From contig CM067358.1 of NCBI GenBank assembly GCA_034190875.2, positions 51,556,003 through 51,620,002 on the forward strand: a DNA stretch of 64,000 bases. Direction: 5' to 3'. This document shows positions 12,854 to 24,997 of the stretch, piece by piece. Under the pieces are notes generated by a model. That model ran no database searches, was not told the origin of the DNA, and saw nothing but the letters and a program-made list of their open reading frames with translations. The translations under genes and the position numbers were made by a program. The DNA comes from Urechis unicinctus (lineage: Eukaryota > Annelida > Polychaeta > Xenopneusta > Urechidae). Positions within the stretch are counted from its first letter, which is position 1. Every line of letters begins with the position of its first letter.

Positions 12854-13033
12854 GAGACAGACGCACTCTTGTCAGACTTGTGTAACTTCATTTCTGTGAA
12901 CACTATCCAATACAACTGCTATTTAATCATCGAAACACAAGAACAGATAAAGTCAGCATCACCACATGTTCAAACGTAAATATGAGAGATAACATGATAT
13001 CGATAATATCTAACACTAAGGCTTCATGTCTTC

Positions 13034-13107
13034 TAGCCGTGCACGACGTTTATTATATTTATATTACCGTCGTGCGCGGCTATATTAATAATTATATTAC
13101 CGTCGTC
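13034..13107. repeat. internal inverted-repeat cluster, left
   Basis: A hairpin is formed by TAGCCGTGCACGACG (13034-13048) and CGTCGTGCGCGGCTA (about 13069-13083). The core TATATTACCGTCGTC recurs at about 13093-13107. The same motif appears inverted at 20856-20893, inside intron 1 of the transposase gene. Confidence 0.8.
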
Positions 13108-15990
13108 TTCAAAATCGCTCAAAGGCCATACGCTGTGAATATAACGATATCATTTCGTATATTCGATTCATCAGTCAAATTATTTAAGTTCTTTTTGCCT
13201 CGCTAAGTACACGAATGCGAGAGTTCGAAGATGAATGAAAGATTTGGTACGACGATCGCGGTATGACACTATATCAGTATTCTGATAAATTGTTTTGTTT
13301 ATACCGGAAATGAAAAAAATCGTTCTTAGTAGTAGCCACATTTGATCTAGGTCAGCCCGGTGAGGTCAACGTCCTGAGGTGAACGTCCTGAGGTGAACGC
13401 GGGCGATTCGCAATATAGCTATCGATGCAGCCGCCTAAAGACATAAAACCGCTGGCATGTGCGGCAGAAGGAACAGGGAGTAAGGCTGCAGATCCTATGG
13501 GCACGTCGAGTTGTATGTTTGGAAAAGGGGTTGATTTATAGGTTAAACAATTGACCATAGATAAATTTGTGGACAATACCGCGACAGTAACTATACAATG
13601 AGGGGAATATCGATGGTCCATTAGATAAGTAAAAAAACCTTCTCTAACCTGAAGTGATTTCTCGAATAATTCAGAAAAAAAACTGACGGTGTTGGAAATG
13701 AGAATTGAAGACATGATGGCCAAATTCCTTCGAACAAATTTTGTTTGGAGTCTTCGTCTACAGGAGATGAAGTAAGATATCCGGATACTTGGGAATGTTT
13801 TCAGTCATCCTGTGAATTGTTTGAAAGACGAAACTTTGCAATACGCGACCGGCCCGAACTTTACAATATGCGGGCTCCAGTCGTTCGCGCTCTCCTTTGG
13901 GATATAAAGACTATAAACCATTCCATACATGCAGATTCCGACATGTCAATCACTGTCTGTTCTTGGCAAATCTTGTTTCTGGTGTTCAATTACCCATTCC
14001 CCCATCCCCCCTCCGATTTGAATTTCACAGTATCATGGCATTCAATGCTATATCTTTAACTTCATATCACGGATTTGACACCGGCCGGACTTGCATATCC
14101 GTCTTGGAACATTTGGGTGGGGTACGTCATGTTGTTCAGGGATTTGGGTTGGGACACAGTGAGGATAAAAGTGTGGAGATCAGGGTTACTAGGTTCATGG
14201 TCGGAACCGGGTTTGGGGATAAAAGTTTGATCACAGAAGGAATCCCGTAATCCAGCAAACAGCAATTCATTGTCATGTTTAGATATGGTTTAGATTGGGC
14301 AGCTATAGCTAGGTATATAGTCTACTAGTACAAAATAAGACTAGTGTCCAGTTTGTACACCACTAGACCGTAAAAATAGATTGATTTTAGATAAGAGGGA
14401 AAACTCGATTAACTCGAGAAGGAAAAACCACTGGAGTAACACTAGTCAGTGGTAACTTCAATGAGAAATGAATCGCAGCGCAGAATGCATTATACGCATT
14501 GGCGCAGATAATATTGTTTTACTGTGTAAACATTTGACAGTACCAAAACAGTACCTAGATATAATTCGAAACAAATTGATTCGGTTATATGTTGCCGATA
14601 TCTAGTTGAACAAATATGAACGCATTTAAACGGTGTTCCAGTTCCCTTTAGAAGAACGGCAGAAGGCGCATGACTGTTCTATATGTTTCATTTGATTACC
14701 TGAGCGACATATTAATAGATATTCGGGACATTTAGATGTGATAAGAGTTGGGATTAGTGTCGGGCACTGAGAAGAACGAATACCGTACACCTTGATAGTC
14801 GACACTCGAGCTTGCATGGTTTCACGGTTTGAATGAGTGGGCAAGGTACCTCGCTGTTGATGGTTGACTATCTGATATCGCATATTGGCAGTAGAGACAT
14901 GATAATAAAAACTAGTCAACAGCACGGACACTGTCCAATATGACATATATTTGCCTATGGATTACGAAATCTATTCTTTAAGTAAGATGAATTAATAACC
15001 GAGCAGCGGCAGTACACGGGTATATGTTGCGCAATCGAGGTACATCTTGGCGATTGTTTTTGTCTGCAGATTATGGTGTAATTAATTGTCAGGGGCAAGT
15101 TGTTACAGAGGTGTTTTCCATGTAACTGTATGGTGTTGTCTTGGCTATGGTGTTGTAATTATTGGAGAATGTCACTTGCTTGGCAGCAGTCAATATGACA
15201 ATAGCTTATGTAGTAACTAAGGTAACGTGATTTACTTAGACAAAGTGTACAGGATTTTTTTAAGGAATCTTGCTTAACATCAAAAGAACGTTTTTGACTT
15301 TATTTCACGACTTCTAGCTGGTACAGTTTGTTGTTGTGAGCGGGGTTGCGAGGTATGAACCATCCGTGTATTGAGGTCTTTTTTAAGAACTGAGAAGTTA
15401 CAATTACATCAACAATGAGTTTCTAACTCACTTTTAATCAATACTTTTATTAAAAAGTCCAGATTTAAATAATAGTGCACACAGTTCATTTATTACATGC
15501 TAAAGGACTGATGACAAACAATTTCCCCCAGGATAAACACACCTTATTTAATGCATGACTCACAACATAATGACTTAGTAACAATGCATACATAAAAAAT
15601 AATGCAGCCATGGATATATATCTATATGTTAATACCATTTACATTCTGTACAATAGATCCTATTTTACAGTTTGTAAAAAAACAATTTGTACACAAGATC
15701 TCTGTGATCATAACGGATAGGGCTGTCCATTAGAGTTCCACTGGGTTCCATAGCTCCACCATTGACCAATATTGTACTTGATTGGTTGATCATCGGGGCA
15801 TGGTAGATTTCTCAAGAAAAAAAAATTTGGCGCCAGCAATCAAATCAGTAACTTTTTCCAAAAGATATGTTGTAATACAGTTGCCTGTGAATGAGTACAA
15901 GTTTATAAATGTCGCTCATTTAATGTAGTATACCAAACGGATTAAACAAACACATACATGTATAGGTTATTTTGCAAGAATCTTAAATTG
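13108..15990. other. transposon-internal region without a supported gene
   Basis: The stretch lies downstream of the transposase 3' end. A 123-codon minus-strand frame (13352-13723) and overlapping plus-strand frames (13745-14059, 13897-14250) show no domain and no consistent splice structure. A short tandem GTCCTGAGGTGAAC duplication occurs at about 13371-13398. TTTATT at about 15489 could be a distal minus-strand poly(A) signal. Nothing firmer is seen. Confidence 0.5.
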
Positions 15991-16048
15991 GATGAAGTAT
16001 TAATGGTTTGATATTTCAAGTAATGTAACTTCTTAGGAGATCAGACTG

Positions 16049-19000
16049 CTATGCATCAGACTCATATTCAGAATCTGATGACACAGGAGGTTCTGTCATA
16101 TCATCGACAAATATATCTGTACTTATCCTTGACTTGCCAAGCGCTTGAGCAATAGCCAGTTTAGTATTCCTTTCGTGCATGTTGATGTCATGGTGTTGCC
16201 TCTGTAGAATTGCAAGCTTGCCTGCTGTTGCCGTGGATTCTGTCTCCATGCCTGGAGAAATGTACAGACATATTATTAATGGTAAACAGTCTGGAGTTTT
16301 AAATAAAGGATATTAAATTATGTCAGAAACAATTCATACTTGACTGTAATTGGTTTATGTCTGCCATGAGAGATATCTGTTGTGATTTTAAGCTGGTCAA
16401 GTAGACGTTGACTTCATTTGCAAGCTGTCTCCTTTCTTCTCTGTAGCGTTGCAGGTGAAGCCACTGCTCAACCAGAGCTCGCTTTTCTTTAAGAGATATC
16501 CGTTCTGTCACAATTCATTAAGAATCAAATGAGAATATAATTCAAAATCATTTTTGAATGAACATATCAGGTACAAAATTGCTAACCAGCTCCTTGCAGC
16601 CATGGCAAAGAATCTTGACTCTCAGGTACACCATTGAGAAACGGGATACGCAAAATTGTGGCAAGGCAATTGTAACTTGTCATGAGCTGTGACAATCTCT
16701 GCCTTTCTGCAGAGAGTTTTGTTCTATGACGTGTGCGCCTTTTGCTGCTGTCTAGTATTAACATACACAGATACAAAAGTATTTCATCCTTATAGCCACA
16801 AATTCAAAGTTTTGAAATTTAGCGTGTAAGTGACAGTTGAATAATTACCAGCCTCCTTTTCAATGAGCCTCTTGTGAGTCATGATACAAGTCATGGTCAG
16901 CTCCACATCTTGCCTGACACTTGTTATAGATCTTTTTGCAAGTAAGATTTTGCCTTGTCTAACAAGCTCACTTTCAGAACTTGTGCTGTTCTTCAACATA
17001 AGACTGGGGACATAATATAATACAATTTCATTTTAATGATGCAGCTTAAAGGGCACTACATAAATAAATAAGTACATTAACTATATAAATATATCTCATA
17101 CCTTCTTAGCTGTAAGGAGAACTTCTCTTTCATTGAGGAACGCAATTGTGGTGTAAGCACCCTTTTCGCAGCCTGGGTAACTAGGTTTGAAGTTCCACTT
17201 AAGAGTGCCTGTCCTGGATCCCTACTGGAGGCGAAACCAGAAAGTAACCTGTCATCTGACAAGGTGGTGTGTAATTGGTATAACTGCTCCTCTGGCGAGA
17301 GGTCTGAATGAGGCTGCTTATCCCTATGACCTAGTATACATCCACGAAAGAGACTAATTATTATGTTTGACATTCAAATTTCACAATCTGATATTTGTAT
17401 GAATGAATATTGTACACCATAGAATTAGAGCATTACTCTGTGCCACTTTCTTGAGGTCCTGGTACCACCGCTTTAAGGTATCAGTTTGGACAGGGCCAAT
17501 GCTGGTGGATGCCATGGATCTCACTAGATCATCACTAAGTTCTTTGACTTTGTCTTCTGCCTTATAACAGATAAATCCAAATGAATTATTATTGCCAATT
17601 AATAGACACAAAACTGAACATCATTTTCAATTGCTAAAGGTTGAACATCCAAACAAATTACCAACAAATTACCCTTCTTATCCACGATTGAAACAACTGA
17701 GGTAGCTTCAACAACTTCTTGCGATTCCAATGAAATGCATGGAGTGTCAGCTGTTCTTCACGTCCTGTTTGATAGATATCAATTAATACAAAAGAGTAAT
17801 AAAATTATTTCAATCATCACATTGATATATCCCCCCTTTTTTCAAGTCACAAAGAACCACACCTGTTTTGGTCATAGTTCTTGTGGTGAATCCTGCTCTT
17901 GACATGTATTGGTTGACCATCTCTTGTTCTTCTCCACTCTGTGCACATGACCCGTCCTGCCAACGCCCCCCATACGTTATCTGGCAGGTAAATACAAATA
18001 ATCAATGTTAACCAGTAACAAACCTTGTTGGAATAAAGATACATTTATGGTATTTTTAAAGAGTTGCTAACCTGGCAATCCCAACCATGGGCTTTTCCAT
18101 GCATAACACTGAGGAAAGGCTTTTGGTTTCCTGCAACATGAATTGGTGAATCAGGTGGAAGTTTATTCAGCAACTTCTGAAGCCATGGATAATATTTACA
18201 TATGACATCTTGGCACAGAAAATTCAGCTTGTAGCGCCGGGCAATATTAAGGTGCAAATATAAAGGGTAAGGAAAAATTTCGCCCTGAAACATGTTTATT
18301 GCTTTCAGCAATACACCATGGCGACAGCATATCATTGCAAGGCCAGTTTCACTCTGTTTCTTCATGGTCTTTGACCTTGCCTTTGCAGCTTTCCAATGGC
18401 TATCGCCACAAGCACCATTACCACCCTTCACATTGCAAAGACAATTGAAGACTCACATTGGTATTTACGCAGGTAAAAGTATGTACGCACAATATGGAAT
18501 GCTAATCTACTCACTTCAATATTCAAATCCTGTACTTCTTTGACAAAAGAATCCACTTTGGCATCACTGTCGATGAAAACATTGCGATAATAGTTGCCAG
18601 AACCTAAGGCAGTCCTGTAGGTGTAACAAATATTGCTCATAGCACCCATGCTTATACACAGTTTCATCCATACAAATATACAAACCATGTTTCAAAAACA
18701 TTATGCATCCAAACATCAGTTCACTCACTCTTTTGTGATATCAAATCGGTACAGCTTCCTATTGCCATCCACATGACATGCATGCATGTCGTCAGCACAG
18801 GCTGGACAAGCCAGGTGATCAACAGCACGGTGCTTGTCCAGCTCATATGAGCATCTCTGCCATTCTCTTAAGGCACATGTAAACGCTGTGGGCACAATGA
18901 AGCTTTTCTGCAACAGAGCAAATGAAAGTGTAAACTCAGCTCAATTATTCAATAAATACTATTTCAAGATGTCTATTCCCATAACTGATACTTACTCTAC

Positions 19001-21106
19001 TGTGGCTTCTAGATATTTGATTCAAGGTCTCCAAAAACCCTCGTACAGATGTCCCTGGTAGCTCACACTTCAGGGTGTGAAAGGTCTCCAATAGACCAGT
19101 TTCAAATATATACATGTCTAGTGAAAGAATATAAACCAACATTATATTTCGAAGCACAAAAATATCAAATGTTCAAAGGTTATCTGAATTAGATGCTGTA
19201 ACAAAACTCACTTTGGGTTATTTTAGGAAGTGATGGCCAAAGCTTTTGAGAAATCAAATCAGTGATATTCAATGGTTCCTTGTAACCACAGGCTTCACAA
19301 ATGAAGTTTGGCAAGTGAAGATCATATCTTCCTACAAATGCACATTGGAAAAAAGTCACAATATGTTATCATAGGGTGTCCAATGGAAGATTTGAACATA
19401 ACGGTAATTCGTGACAAACCTGTAATGGCAATGAGAATACAATTCACACCAGGAACCAATGCCATGCAAGCAGAATTAGCACACTGACTGCAGTATTTTG
19501 GCCCAAAGTCTCTCGGGTACCTTGCTGCAAAATAGCGATTGTTCAGTATTGTGGAATCATGTAGAATAGAGAAACGAAAAACAATCATAGTAGTTGTATC
19601 AATTCAACAGATTATATCCTGCCTTGGGGATTATCTTCTGGCATCTCCGTGGGAAGTGGGTAGTAGAAACCGAGATGAAACGATTCCCTGTCATGGCATC
19701 CTTTACAAAGGTGTTGGGCTTTGTCATGATCCTCACACATAAACATCTGGCACTGGAGACACCTGAATATGAAAGTTATTCATTAGTGCACAAAAAGTTC
19801 ATTCATAGACAGATATTACAATATAACTTGTGTAGCATTACCTTAGTTTCGCTGGATTTGCACACAGGCCACATTCAGGCTCGTGAGCAGGTCGTGCCAT
19901 ATTCGCTAGCAATGAGTCAACTACCGATTGCCTTTGGGTCTCCCAAAGATTTTGGCTTTCCAGTTTTCGCTTTTGCCAATCGGTCAGCTCACTATCATCA
20001 TGGTCATCTTGTACTTGGTCAGATAATTGGCTGTACTTCTTCCAAATGTCAGAAACTAAATCGTCTCCTTCACACAGTTAACATCTATCGTCAGAAGATA
20101 ACTCCATATAAATTTACTATCACTATAACTGCTAATTCATGTTTAAGTTTTTTTGAACATAAAAAATGTTGTTGCAACTCTCGACAAATATCATGATCTT
20201 ACCGATAAGATTTTCCTGTATAAGGGCCTCTTCGGAAGTAGCTGTATCAACTGTTTGTAACACAAGCAAAGGATGCACCTCAATGTGTTCTTTTGTAAAA
20301 TTAATTTTTCTGGAATATTTCATATTTAACAAAAGGTACCATGATTATTTGGTCTGGCTGAAGAAGCTGAGGTTCGCTTGCGCTTCACTCCACGTGGTAT
20401 TATACCAGAGTGGTACTCCTCAGTGGAGAGTTAACAACAAGACGGGAAGATTTTGCCTTAGCAGGGCGGAGTGCTTTGAGTAATTTAGCGGCGGCTTTAT
20501 CAAATGCCTTCTCAGGATCTGCATTTAAACAAAAGTTTTACATATATTTTTGTATCTGCAGAAATTCTAGCCTTCAATAGTTCCAAAACAAACATCAAAT
20601 TCAGTTTATCTAGCTTTCTCACAACTAACACCTCCTCACCGATTTAATTGTCCTGTCTATAGCTATCGCTAATGCTATCATTCAACAGCCTGTACAACAG
20701 CCACGGGAACCCCCCCCCCCGAAAAAAAAACTACCAACGCTCAAAGATGAGGTGGTTGCTGATAAAAGGAACGCTGTACATTTCAATATTATCATATCAG
20801 ATTGCCGATCATACATGCACGACATAAACGTTTGCGGGAAGAAACCCCCCGTTCCTAGTCGCACACGACGGTAATATAAACAAGACACGGCTACCTCTTC
20901 CTTGATCGAAATATATTGCGTAACCTAAGATAGAGAGCGTGTAAATATGAAACAAGTGACTATAAAATTAAAGCATGGAACAAATATTACTACAAGTGCC
21001 CTTTGACAAGATTCCACCTGAGTCCATCTTGAGTGAGTGTACATAATTGACGATTTAATAACAATTAAAACATCGAAGCATCCTCACCTGACCGTGTGTC
21101 CGCCAT
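16049..21106 (-). CDS. KDZ-superfamily transposase, 19 exons
   Basis: This would be the cut-and-paste transposase of the surrounding element, acting on its terminal repeats. Exon 1 is 21088-21106 (start MADTRS) and exon 2 is 20406-20518 (DPEKAFDKAAAKLLKAL). Exon 3 ends at 20203; its 5' edge is unresolved. The other exons are 19842-20067, 19623-19762, 19420-19524, 19212-19331, 18996-19117, 18729-18907, 18515-18614, 18072-18425, 17863-17980, 17673-17764, 17437-17560, 17102-17330, 16849-17003, 16587-16751, 16340-16504 and 16049-16251. From exon 4 to the stop all phases agree, about 865 residues. Domain order: a cysteine/histidine zinc cluster (CGLC, CLQC, CEDHD, CKGCH), a second cluster (YCSQC, CEACG), then the RNase H-fold core with VDGNRKLYRF, CRHGVLLKAINMF, CQDVICKY, HGKAHGWDCQ and GEEQEMVNQYMSRA (the likely catalytic acidic residues include VDGN, QDV and GEE). 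The tail is helical and charged, ending SSDSEYESDA. The family resemblance is from memory of KDZ proteins. Confidence 0.93.
20203..20405 (-). other. unresolved N-terminal segment of the KDZ transposase gene
   Basis: Exon 2 ends in phase 0 at a possible GT donor (20404-20405), otherwise running into a TAA. A second frame at about 20340-20394 encodes a basic KRKR-containing stretch that looks like a nuclear localisation signal. A third segment ends SEEALIQENLIG at a good GTAAGA donor (20201-20202) that joins exon 4 in phase. These pieces do not connect without a frameshift or an intron of only about 50 nt. Confidence 0.6.
20856..20893. repeat. internal inverted-repeat motif, right copy
   Basis: The sequence beginning TAGTCGCACACGACGGTAAT and closing with ACACGGCTA is an inverted relative of the cluster at 13034-13107. 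It lies inside intron 1 of the transposase gene. The pair therefore cannot bound a separate transposon that includes the whole transposase, because exon 1 lies outside it. Confidence 0.75.
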
Positions 21107-21235
21107 TTTGGGTTGATGAAGCTCCGGAAAAAGGGATCCTTTATTATTTCACGCCCCGTGCCAAGCCATTCTCCTTACACTCTCCTACGTGTGATAGTTT
21201 ATGAAAGGCTGTCCGGCATAGGCGCAGAGGGGCCT
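21107..21235 (-). promoter_or_regulatory. presumed transposase promoter and 5' leader
   Basis: Only about 210 bp separate the transposase ATG (21106) from the outer tip of the element. A second copy of the terminal-repeat core (CCATTCTCCTTACACTCTCC) is at 21166-21185, in the opposite orientation to the right end. No clear TATA box was seen. The promoter role is inferred from position. Confidence 0.4.
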
Positions 21236-21317
21236 TCTTACACTACCCAATGGGTGCTAATGTAAGGCGAAGTGACCACTATCCAATGGTAGAGAGTGTA
21301 AGCTCGAGAATGGGTTG
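21236..21317 (-). repeat. right terminal inverted repeat of the KDZ element
   Basis: Read from the right end inward, this matches the left end at 44 of the first 45 bases and more loosely to about 85 bp. With the inner copy at 21166-21188 it could fold into a hairpin, an arrangement not seen at the left end. Confidence 0.95.
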
Positions 21318-21324
21318 CTGAGCT
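21318..21324. repeat. target-site duplication, right copy (CTGAGCT)
   Basis: CTGAGCT follows the last base of the right terminal repeat and matches 8672-8678 exactly. Confidence 0.75.
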
Positions 21325-23480
21325 ATAATAAACAAAAGCAATTCGTGGTATGGCATGAGGAATTCGTATGCTTATTAAGTACATTGGGGTGTAGATAGGT
21401 TGAAGATGTGTTAAATGCAGGATGCAACATTAGAGACCTAATGATTTGGAACAGTTTCGGAGGGACACAATATCCAAAGACCAAAGGCTGCATGCATATC
21501 GTATGATTTATTACATCATATGGTGTGAGAATATATATACTGCCCAGTGGCACGCCTTGTTATGGGATTACTTCTTCGTGTGAGAGAATTGCATGCTTTA
21601 AACAAATTCAAACGAGAAGTTGGGCAATATAACCATACATTAACAAATCACAGCACCTAAAGATTGTCCCAATTATATGATTGGCCAAAAAGAATGGCAT
21701 GTGTGATAATAACCATGATTGTCAGACATGGAAGCGACACACCATTAATTTATTAATATTTCCGGAAACAAGAAATGCAAGATTATGAAAGAGTTACACG
21801 CATCAAACATTTAGGTAGTATCTTTGGTGCCGTAAAAGCATGCAGAATTCGGTATATTTTATTCGCATGATAGGTAATAAAAATTGATGCACAATGACGT
21901 TATGAATTAGTTTAACCCATATTGAGGCATCACGTGTTAGATAATGTCACTGGTTCGGGATTAATGGTGCATTTCCCAAATGTCTATATTGCAGTCTTTA
22001 TAACAATATGTACACATGCTTAGGTGAATGATCGGTGTCCATCAATTGATTAATCCAGGAAGAGACCAAAATGAAACGTCTGCTAAATGAGCCTCATCCC
22101 TTCCCATCTATTGGATTTCTCTCACTGGCCACATATTGTAGATATTTATTTTGAAATAAAAGTAGCAGAACAATGCATCCCGAGAGTGAACTGGTATATG
22201 AGAACTGTCCGGATTTTATGTTTCCGAATATAGCTTTTGTCTCATGATCAGTCTCACGCCATGGAACCAGTGAACACTAATCGTTCATTGTTTCCTGATA
22301 TTCAACAGTGGGGTGGGGTGTTTTGTTGAATCAGAGGAGGAACGCAAATGTATTTTTTTTTAACTCTACACTGCGACATACAAAGCGACTCTGTGGTCAT
22401 CGAGTTGACAACCAAGATGTGTGCTTGCAGTTCTTATAAATGATCGGGCTTTTGGTGAGAAGATGTATTAAAGAAAAAATTCCTTAATGTCCAAGTAGGA
22501 GTGACTCTTTGCGGAAATAATTATATTGACGAAACGTGAAAGAAATACTTAAATGAACAAGTATTGCCACATATGGAGAATGTTGACAGCTGTACTGAAT
22601 GCAAATGTACGAATTTCACACCTTGTTAAACCAACTACACAAGTAAGCACTTAATGTGACGTAAGCAGAGCACTATATGGCGTGGCATTTGCATGGTACT
22701 ATGATTGCCCACAGCGATAAGATTTTGATTGTGTCTGACATTTCCACCACATAAATATCATGTGTTCTTAATGGACTTATATGCGCATAGTGCATATCTT
22801 ATTCAAATATGATCGCGAGTGATGGGCCAGAAAGTGGCAGTACATTGTATCATTTGAGGGATTATTTGCTACGTGCATGACTGTGTAGGCACATGCCATG
22901 CATAAGCCACCACAACAGATTGTTAAGCCGCCGGGAGTGTAAATGTGTGGTGGAGATATATAAAGGGGCCATACATCATCAACAAGTAATGTGCTTGTGA
23001 GCCAGTTAAAGACGCGTGGCGACCGAGAAGTTTATGGCCGATATGTCAACGCGAGGTGTTGTTTTCATGGGGGATAGGGTGTTTTCTGACTGTGAGTTGC
23101 TGCTGTTGACGCTGATTCATCAGATCAAATGTTGAAACCCCCATAAGTCTCACTACCACATGACACTGCGCCGTGGGAAGTAATACGGCTCTCGCAGAGA
23201 GTTCATATGGGAAGTAATGCACTATTTAATTATTCCTGACTTGTGAAGAAGATATCATCTCTTTAATTTATGTATGAGGTATACAACCACCGTATCAGTC
23301 TCGAACCTACACGTGTTAATCTTACGAATGTCATTTGCTGTGATAAGCGGCTCAGCCGAACTTAGCAAAAACACTTGGTATTTTCAACAAAAGTAACATA
23401 TAAACGCCTTAAAATTATTAAAGTTAAATGAAGGTTGCTGGCTGTACAATGAAGTACTTCGTGAATTGGATTCAATCTCT
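21325..23480. other. spacer, nothing recognised
   Basis: No gene, RNA or element was identified. Open frames are short and unsupported. Confidence 0.6.
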
Positions 23481-23845
23481 CACACTGATCTTGCAAGTCA
23501 TGAGCCACATAGAGATGAACTGAAAGCAATTACTCCCGCAGAGAAAAACTTGGTTTGAAGCAAGCTACACATAGACCCACTGATATGGCACCTTATGCGT
23601 CTCAAAAAGACACATTGACCTACTTAATAGCTTGCCATCTTAATAATATACTTTTCTCAGGCAAACAGACTCAATCAACAATGAAACGCAAAAAGACAAA
23701 CAGACACGAGAAATAAGAAACCACGACGTGACGCTCTGATCTGATAAGAAATGATCCACACAGAGATAAACTGACCTTGGAAGTTATCAACTATGTAGAT
23801 ACACATCGACCTGGTACGTAATGAGCCACGCTGCGGCAATACGGC
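23481..23845. repeat. degenerate dispersed minisatellite, right block
   Basis: Phrases related to those at 6.6-8.3 kb recur: CATGAGCCACATAGAGATG (about 23499), AGACACATTGACCT (about 23608), CACACAGAGATAAACTGACC (about 23756) and CGACCTGGTACGTAATGAGC (about 23806). The KDZ element therefore sits within the territory of one older repeat. Confidence 0.5.
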
Positions 23846-24665
23846 TTGGCGATCATATATGTGCATAACATTGAACTGTATTCAGTGGTAGGATGTTACC
23901 GTACTTCATATGACACCACACGTAGCGTAACCGTGGTCTCTGAGTTATCTATGAGGACGTGAATTTGCGAGAGGACATTTTAAATTGCCATTGTTAATAA
24001 CAATGGTCAGGTATTCTGTATGTTCGTGTATTGAAGTTATAGCCCTGGATAACCATAAACAAGAGCAAAACACCACAAGGACGAGATTAATGTACATTTT
24101 TATAATTGAAACGAGCAATAAATGCCACCTAAAGATGATAAGTGGTTGGCTTATGGCTATGCATAGTAAGCCATAATCGGACTACGTACGCCGGCTTATA
24201 CTTTAGAGCAACAAAACACATTGTGGCGACGACCGTGTGAGAATTATGCATAATAAAGAGTGATATTTGCATGATCTCATAAACGCCGACAGCAACAAGC
24301 ATCTTGATGTATTCCTACATTTCCATCACGCAACCATAATGTGTTTTTAATGCAAACACGCACATCAGCTTTTATTATCCTTGTGATCGAAGGAGATGGG
24401 CTAAACAAGTTCCGGTCATTTACATCAAGAACACGTCGATCATTGTTCGCGTACATGAGGTCGAGGGCACATACCACGCATATGACGTCGTTGGAAAGCA
24501 CTAGGCAAGGTAACCATTGTATTGGATGTAACGTAGGTGGTGGGTTATGCCTTCAGTGGAGATAGACAAAAGAATAAGGATGACAAACCTATATCACGAC
24601 AAAATGAATAACATATATGATAGACTTTAAAGCTTAATTTATATCCAATAGCATAACGCGTACAG
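23846..24665. other. spacer, nothing recognised
   Basis: Overlapping opposite-strand frames of about 74 codons at 24277-24565 have no motif and are probably chance. Confidence 0.55.
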
Positions 24666-24822
24666 TAGTTTGGCTCAAAAAAACCTTTTTGTTGAAAACG
24701 CGCGCTCACCTGGTTTTATTTTGTGCCTAATGATGCCCTTATCACACTGATTTTTTTTCAGATTTTTAAAATTAATTTTATACACTCCCGTCTAGCGTTT
24801 TCTGGAAAAATGACGATTTTCA
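24666..24822 (+). repeat. left terminal inverted repeat of the second transposon
   Basis: Matches 28612-28774 in inverted orientation over about 150 bp. Differences are concentrated at the tip and in the poly-A/T segments. Confidence 0.92.
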
Positions 24823-24997
24823 GCTATTTTTCATGTATTATGCAATTCAAAATGTATCACAATTAATATTTCATACTTTCATGATGTTTAACTGTCTAAA
24901 CATGATTTGTGTATTCTATTTGTATGCTAATATGATGTACTGTGTACAGTTTGGAAGGCAAAAAAGTCATTAAAATAGCCAAAACCCAGACAATAGC

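Larger units (their letters stand above)
8679..21317. mobile_element. complete KDZ-superfamily DNA transposon, 12.6 kb
   Basis: Both ends carry the same inverted sequence, starting CAACCCATTCTCGAGCTTAC inward, and both are flanked by CTGAGCT. Inside lie a minus-strand KDZ transposase gene (16049-21106) and a plus-strand zinc-ribbon gene (10691-12328), arranged tail to tail. The transposase start codon is only about 210 bp inside the right end, so its promoter must sit in or beside the right terminal repeat. The nearly identical ends, the preserved target duplication and the consistent splice phases of both genes suggest a fairly recent insertion. The KDZ assignment rests on the transposase. 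I cannot place the element among the Kyakuja, Dileera and Zisupton branches; Zisupton is associated with 8-bp duplications, whereas 7 bp are seen here. Confidence 0.9.

Noticed and set aside
13352-14250. Open frames of 104-123 codons downstream of the transposase as a third transposon gene
   Set aside because: They overlap on opposite strands, contain no motif, and do not connect to other exons through plausible splice sites.
13034-20893. A nested transposon bounded by the internal inverted motifs and containing the KDZ gene
   Set aside because: Transposase exon 1 (21088-21106) lies outside these motifs and splices in phase to exon 2 (G|AT CCT). The gene therefore belongs to the outer element, and no target duplication flanks the inner motifs.
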